Shown: piece by piece, positions 59,969 to 64,000 of the stretch
Numbering within the stretch: the first letter of the stretch is position 1
Layout of the letters: the number at the start of each line of letters is the position of its first letter
Assembly: GCF_022810405.1 (NCBI RefSeq)
Contig: NZ_JALGQE010000001.1
Span: forward strand, 186,001 to 250,000
Origin: Rhodococcus sp. ARC_M5
GTDB taxonomy: Bacteria > Actinomycetota > Actinomycetes > Mycobacteriales > Mycobacteriaceae
Direction: 5' to 3'
DNA length: 64,000 nucleotides
Notes under the pieces: model-generated
Database searches by the model: none
The model's input: only the letters and a program-made list of their open reading frames with translations
Told to the model about the DNA's origin: nothing
Made by a program: the position numbers and the translations under genes

Positions 59969-61249
59969 ATGGCTGGAGACATCATCCCGATCGAACTCGG
60001 TCTCACCGCCGGTGACTTCTCCACATTGTGGGCACCGGAGTGGCGAGAAGGCGACGACGAGTGGGAGGCATTCCTCGGACACGAGGAAGACCTGTACGGA
60101 TTCTCGACCGTCGCCGAGCTTGCGGCGTTCGTCAGGTCCGACGACGACAACGACCTGGTCGACCATCCGTCGTGGAGGGTGGTCTCCGCACTGGCGGCAC
60201 ACGAACTCGAGCCCGACGATCTACACCGCTTCGATCTGGTGGCGGTACCGGAGCTGGTGGCTTCCGACCCGGAAGCGGACGTTCTCGCCGAACTGCAGGC
60301 CACCTTCGACATCGTCTCCTCGATCGGAGATGTCTGCGAACTACGGCCCATCACAAGCTTTTTCGGTTCCAACTCGTTCGTAGGCGCGGTCGGCGGAGGC
60401 GTCGAGAGCTTCCTCGGTCGCGAGGGCAGCGAGCTGTGGGACCGCATCGGAGCAGCGGTCGCCAAGCACTGGGACGACGTCCTCGACGCAGTCGATTCCA
60501 TCGTCACCTCGCCCGCTGTCGACTCCGCTGCCGTTGCCGTCGCCGAAGCCGAGATCACCGCCGCGGCAGAGAACGCCGTCGACGCCGACGATGTCACCGA
60601 CGACATCGACTCCGATTCCGACGACGACTCGGACGACGACGATTCGGACGAAGACACAGCCGAGGTGGACCGGGATCCGATCGCCGCGGCAGCTGCCGAG
60701 GAGACGTTCTGGACCACCGTCGGCATCGACCCGATTCGTATCATCACCTCGGACGACACGGTGTACACCCTGCGGTGCTACCTCGGTGACAAGCCGGTGT
60801 TCCTCGGCCGCGGTGGTGCCATCAGCGTGTTCGGTTCCGAGCGTTCGCTGGCCCGGTATCTGGCCGACGACCACGACCACGATCTGGCGCAGGTCAGCAC
60901 GTACTCGGACGTTCAGACCGCCGCTATCGACGGTTCACTCGACATTCAGATCACCGACGACAACGTGTACGTGCTGCCCGGTCTGGCCGACGATCTCGCC
61001 GAGGGCCCCACTGCAGTGGACGTCGACCAATTGGACCTGGCTGTCGAATTGTTTACCGATGCAGCCGATTTCGCCGGTGACGATTCCGTGGACGAGGCGC
61101 TCGCCACGTCCACGCCGTTGGGTTGGTACGTCTCCTACACTCTCGAACCCAGTCCCGATCGGCTGGCTCCGAGCGCACCGTTCGACGTCGAGGCCGAGGC
61201 GTGGCGCGCCCTCGAGCGTGAGTTCGAGAGCCGACTACGCAAGAAGTAG
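59969..61249 (+). CDS. Conserved hypothetical protein, Rv3311-like
   Basis: A 426-residue soluble protein. Its first ~90 residues (AGDIIPIELGLTAGDFSTLW, then DEWEAFLGHEEDLYGF) match M. tuberculosis Rv3311 closely as I recall it, and the position before add also agrees. Residues about 205-233 are a low-complexity Asp/Ser run separating the two halves. The C-terminal half has VYTLRCYLGDKPVFLGRGGA. No enzymatic motif is evident and the function is unknown. Start fixed by a leaderless-type promoter. Confidence 0.8.
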   Translation: MAGDIIPIELGLTAGDFSTLWAPEWREGDDEWEAFLGHEEDLYGFSTVAELAAFVRSDDDNDLVDHPSWRVVSALAAHELEPDDLHRFDLVAVPELVASDPEADVLAELQATFDIVSSIGDVCELRPITSFFGSNSFVGAVGGGVESFLGREGSELWDRIGAAVAKHWDDVLDAVDSIVTSPAVDSAAVAVAEAEITAAAENAVDADDVTDDIDSDSDDDSDDDDSDEDTAEVDRDPIAAAAAEETFWTTVGIDPIRIITSDDTVYTLRCYLGDKPVFLGRGGAISVFGSERSLARYLADDHDHDLAQVSTYSDVQTAAIDGSLDIQITDDNVYVLPGLADDLAEGPTAVDVDQLDLAVELFTDAADFAGDDSVDEALATSTPLGWYVSYTLEPSPDRLAPSAPFDVEAEAWRALEREFESRLRKK

Positions 61250-61269
61250 CCGCCGGTCGGGTCGGGCGG
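61250..61269. terminator. Weak hairpin between convergent genes
   Basis: CCGCC / GGCGG with a 10-base loop, directly after the stop of the Rv3311-like gene and before the stop of add. Possible bidirectional terminator. Confidence 0.3.
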
Positions 61270-62394
61270 TCAGCCGATCAATACTGCGTAACCCGGCTTG
61301 ATGACGTCGTCGATGAGCGCCAGTCGCTCGTCGAACGGCAGGAACGCCGACTTCATCGCATTGATGGTGAATCGCTCGAGATCGCTCCAGCCGTAGCCGA
61401 ACGTCTCGACGAGCTTGGCCATCTCGCGACTCATCGAGGTGTCGCTCATCAACCGGTTGTCGGTGTTGACGGTGACTCGGAATCGTAGTCGGGCAAGCAG
61501 ATCGAACGGGTGCGTGGCCAGCGATTCGGCGGCACCGGTCTGGACGTTGGAGCTCGGGCACAACTCCAGAGGCATCCTCGTGTCGCGGACGTAGGCGGCG
61601 AGCAGACCGAGTTCGTGTGTACCGGCGTCGTCGGTGGTGATGTCGTCGGTGATCCGAACCCCGTGACCGAGCCTGTCGGTGCCGCAGAACGCCACTGCTT
61701 CCTGGATCGACGGCAGACCGAACGCCTCTCCTGCGTGAATGGTGAAGTGTGCGTTGCTCGCTCGCATGTATTCGAAGGCGTCGAGGTGGCGGCTGGGAGG
61801 GAATCCCGCTTCGGCACCGGCAATGTCGAAGCCCACGACGCCGCGGCCACGGAATCGGACCGTCAGTTCGGCGATCTCCCGCGAACGCGCCGCGTGCCGC
61901 ATCGCGGTGAGCAGGGTGCCGATCGTGATGTTCTTGCCGCGAACCTTGGCCGCGGAGATCCCGGCCTCGAATCCGGCGAGCGTGTGGGTGACCACTTCGT
62001 CGAGGGTCAGGCCGCGTTCGAGATGCTGCTCCGGCGCGAAGCGCACCTCGGCGTACACGACGCCGTCGTCGGCCAGATCCTCGGCGCACTCACGTGCCAC
62101 TCGGAACAGTCCTTCGGGGGTCTGCATCACGGCGACGGTGTGCGCGAACGTCTCGAGGTACCGCACGAGCGAGCCACTGTCCGCGGACTCGCGGAACCAC
62201 TCACCCAGTGCCGCGCCGTCGGTGGCGGGAAGATCGCCGTAACCGCACTCGTCGGCCAGTTCCAGCACGGTCTGCGGGCGGAGCCCGCCGTCGAGATGAT
62301 CGTGCAGCAACGCCTTCGGAGCTGTCCTGATCGACGCGAGATCGAGTGGCGCACTGCCACCGATCGAGGACTGAGTGTTCTCCGCGGTGCTCAT
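61270..62394 (-). CDS. add: Adenosine deaminase
   Basis: A 374-residue metal-dependent deaminase converting (deoxy)adenosine to (deoxy)inosine, which deoD can then cleave to hypoxanthine. Zinc ligands are H31 and H33 in [12 protein letters not shown], the His in [10 protein letters not shown] (with the catalytic Glu), and the Asp in [22 protein letters not shown] is also diagnostic. The start ATG 62394 has TACCGT 6 bases upstream; the longer frame to 62577 has no such site. Orthologue of Rv3313c by order. Confidence 0.93.
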   Translation of the reverse strand: MSTAENTQSSIGGSAPLDLASIRTAPKALLHDHLDGGLRPQTVLELADECGYGDLPATDGAALGEWFRESADSGSLVRYLETFAHTVAVMQTPEGLFRVARECAEDLADDGVVYAEVRFAPEQHLERGLTLDEVVTHTLAGFEAGISAAKVRGKNITIGTLLTAMRHAARSREIAELTVRFRGRGVVGFDIAGAEAGFPPSRHLDAFEYMRASNAHFTIHAGEAFGLPSIQEAVAFCGTDRLGHGVRITDDITTDDAGTHELGLLAAYVRDTRMPLELCPSSNVQTGAAESLATHPFDLLARLRFRVTVNTDNRLMSDTSMSREMAKLVETFGYGWSDLERFTINAMKSAFLPFDERLALIDDVIKPGYAVLIG

Positions 62395-62400
62395 GTGACG

Positions 62401-62406
62401 ACGGTA
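62401..62406 (-). promoter_or_regulatory. -10 element for leaderless add
   Basis: TACCGT on the minus strand ends 6 bases before the add ATG. Confidence 0.48.
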
Positions 62407-62522
62407 GCGTGCGGCCCGCGCGCACGCGCGCCGGTCATTGCCACTCGGCGAGTCCGCGGATTCCCCCGATCCCTCCCGATTCTTCGAGGTATTTCGTTGC
62501 TTTGTTACTCCGATGAAAACAA

Positions 62523-62554
62523 TTCCGTCGATACACAGCGGATCGGCGACGGAA
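62523..62554. repeat. Inverted repeat TTCCGTCG-N16-CGACGGAA
   Basis: Perfect 8-bp arms (62523-62530 and 62547-62554) in the 245-base divergent region between add and the amino-acid permease gene, about 85 bases before the permease ATG. Likely an operator rather than a terminator, given the spacing and location. Confidence 0.4.
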
Positions 62555-62639
62555 ATCGTAGTGTTCATCGCACACACGCGGCCGATTCTTGTCGGGTCCC
62601 CTCCGACGTCCTCGGTCGACTCGAACCTCGGAGAGACAT

Positions 62640-64000
62640 ATGTCCACTGTGGAACCGCCGAACACCCTTCCAGGGAAGGGACTCAACACCGGCGCACTCG
62701 GGTTGGTCGGCAACATCGTCATCGGCCTGTCGGCGGTCGCGCCGGCCTACAGCCTCGCCGCGACCCTCGGCTACGTCGTTCTCGCCGTCGGCGACAAAGC
62801 ACCCTCGATGTTCCTCATCGCCTTCGTTCCGATGCTGCTCACCGCATTCGCATACCGCGAACTCGGCCGCGACACCCCGGACTGCGGAACGTCGTTCACC
62901 TGGGGCACCAAGGCATTCGGACCCTGGGTCGGCTGGATGGCGGGATGGGGACTCGCAGTCTCGGCGATCATCGTGCTGGCCAACGTCGCCGAGATCGCCG
63001 CCATCTACCTGTTCGAGTTCCTGGGGCTGTCGGGATTGGCGGAGTCCACCGCCGCAAAGGTCGCCCTCGGCTCGTTCTTCATCGCCTCGATGACCTATGT
63101 CAGTTTTCGCGGCATCCTCATCAGCGAACGTATGCAGAACGTGCTGCTGGTCGTGCAGTTCGGAGTGCTCATCGGAGTGTCGGTGACGGCACTGGTCAAG
63201 GTGGGGGCAGGGACCGCAGGGCCGCAGGCCATCACGCCCCAGTGGAGTTGGTTGGTGCCGACCGGAGTCACGATGTCCGACGCGGCGCAGGCCATCATCC
63301 TGTGCATCTTCATCTATTGGGGCTGGGATGCCTGCCTGGCCGTCGGCGAGGAAACGAAGGACTCGGAGAAGACGCCGGGACGCGCCGCGGTGATCACGAC
63401 GCTGATCCTCGTCGCGACCTACGTTCTCGTCGGATACGCGGTGCAGTCGTTCGCGGGGTTCGGCGATACCGGCATCGGCCTGAACAATCCGGACAATGTC
63501 GACGATGTGCTCACCATCCTCGGCGGCCCGGTCGCCGGCTCGATCGTGGCGTCGCTGCTGCTGTTGACGGTATCCATCTCGGCGCTGTCCTCGACCCAGA
63601 CGACCATCCTGCCGACCGCGCGCGGAACCCTGTCGATGGCCGACTACGAGGCCCTCCCCAAGCGGTTCGCCAGCGTGCACCCCAAGTACATGACGCCCGG
63701 TTTCGGCACACTCGTGATGGGTGCCGCAGCCCTGATGTTCTACCTGGTGCTCACCTTCGTCAGCGCCAACGCGCTGCAGGATTCGGTGGCGTCGCTCGGG
63801 CTCGCGGTGGCGTTCTACTACGGCATCACCGCATACGCGTGCACGTGGTACTTCCGCCGGACGCTGTTCTCATCCGTCCGAAACCTGTTCATGCGCGGCA
63901 TCTTTCCACTTCTCGGCGGGCTGTCCATGACATGGGCGTTCGTCCAGAGCGCCGTGGACATGATCAAGCCCGACTACGGTTTCACCGTCTACGGTCCCGT
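62640..64000 (+). CDS. APC-family amino-acid permease, N-terminal 453 residues
   Basis: A large membrane transporter cut by the right edge. At least ten hydrophobic segments are visible; the first is [20 protein letters not shown], the typical helix-1 break of APC transporters ([10 protein letters not shown]). Further segments include [20 protein letters not shown] and [20 protein letters not shown] (helix-6 region). It is likely an amino acid or polyamine importer; the specific substrate cannot be read. GGAGA lies about 6 bases before the ATG at 62640. Confidence 0.87.
   Translation, partial: MSTVEPPNTLPGKGLNTGALGLVGNIVIGLSAVAPAYSLAATLGYVVLAVGDKAPSMFLIAFVPMLLTAFAYRELGRDTPDCGTSFTWGTKAFGPWVGWMAGWGLAVSAIIVLANVAEIAAIYLFEFLGLSGLAESTAAKVALGSFFIASMTYVSFRGILISERMQNVLLVVQFGVLIGVSVTALVKVGAGTAGPQAITPQWSWLVPTGVTMSDAAQAIILCIFIYWGWDACLAVGEETKDSEKTPGRAAVITTLILVATYVLVGYAVQSFAGFGDTGIGLNNPDNVDDVLTILGGPVAGSIVASLLLLTVSISALSSTQTTILPTARGTLSMADYEALPKRFASVHPKYMTPGFGTLVMGAAALMFYLVLTFVSANALQDSVASLGLAVAFYYGITAYACTWYFRRTLFSSVRNLFMRGIFPLLGGLSMTWAFVQSAVDMIKPDYGFTVYGP

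Noticed and set aside
1-64000. CRISPR array, rRNA or tRNA genes
   Set aside because: No regularly spaced repeats and no recognisable tRNA or rRNA consensus were noticed by reading; a covariance-model scan was not possible.

Overview
The window looks like chromosome from a high-G+C mycolic-acid actinobacterium, most likely Rhodococcus or a close relative. The evidence is the gene order, which runs colinear with Mycobacterium tuberculosis Rv3278c to Rv3313c: PH-domain protein, birA, accD5, accE, maf, sseA, sufE-like, accA3, then lhr, nei2, glpD, lpdA, an Rv3304-like cyclotransferase, amiA, amiB, deoD, pmmB, upp, an Rv3311-like gene and add. I recognised no rRNA, tRNA, CRISPR array, insertion sequence or prophage. 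The two edges cut a PH-domain gene (left) and an amino-acid permease (right).

Several accessory blocks interrupt this backbone. (1) 4272-16266: six acyltransferase-like proteins and one glycosyltransferase lie inside the acyl-CoA carboxylase locus. Four of the acyltransferases resemble mycobacterial PapA1/PapA2/PapA3, and two form a second, mutually related family. Together with AccD5/AccE/AccA3, which make methylmalonyl-CoA and related extender units, this suggests an acylated glycolipid pathway whose product I cannot name. (2) 18196-22324: small cytosolic and membrane proteins of mixed or unknown function. (3) 23093-33427: a purine-to-allantoin block with a molybdenum-cofactor cytidylyltransferase-like gene, a xanthine/urate permease fused to an OHCU-decarboxylase-like domain, OHCU decarboxylase, 5-hydroxyisourate hydrolase, urate oxidase, a PucR-type regulator and a two-gene xanthine dehydrogenase. 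No allantoinase is present. (4) 42985-44588: an ECF42-type sigma factor with its DGPF partner. (5) 57829-59953: a four-gene module resembling type VII secretion cargo and accessory genes, including an NlpC/P60 cell-wall hydrolase.

One regulatory pattern recurs. At least seventeen genes have a TAnnnT hexamer ending 6-8 bases before an ATG or GTG start, with no Shine-Dalgarno sequence. This is the expected layout of leaderless actinobacterial transcripts, and it helps fix several starts (birA, upp, deoD, add and others). Internal operon genes instead show ATGA/GTGA/TTGA stop-start overlaps.

The strongest leads are the PapA/glycosyltransferase island; the permease-UraD fusion, whose decarboxylase domain has lost the His and Glu that the neighbouring stand-alone enzyme keeps; and the putative T7SS-linked hydrolase module. 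All functional calls come from motif reading and recall of known families; no search was run.
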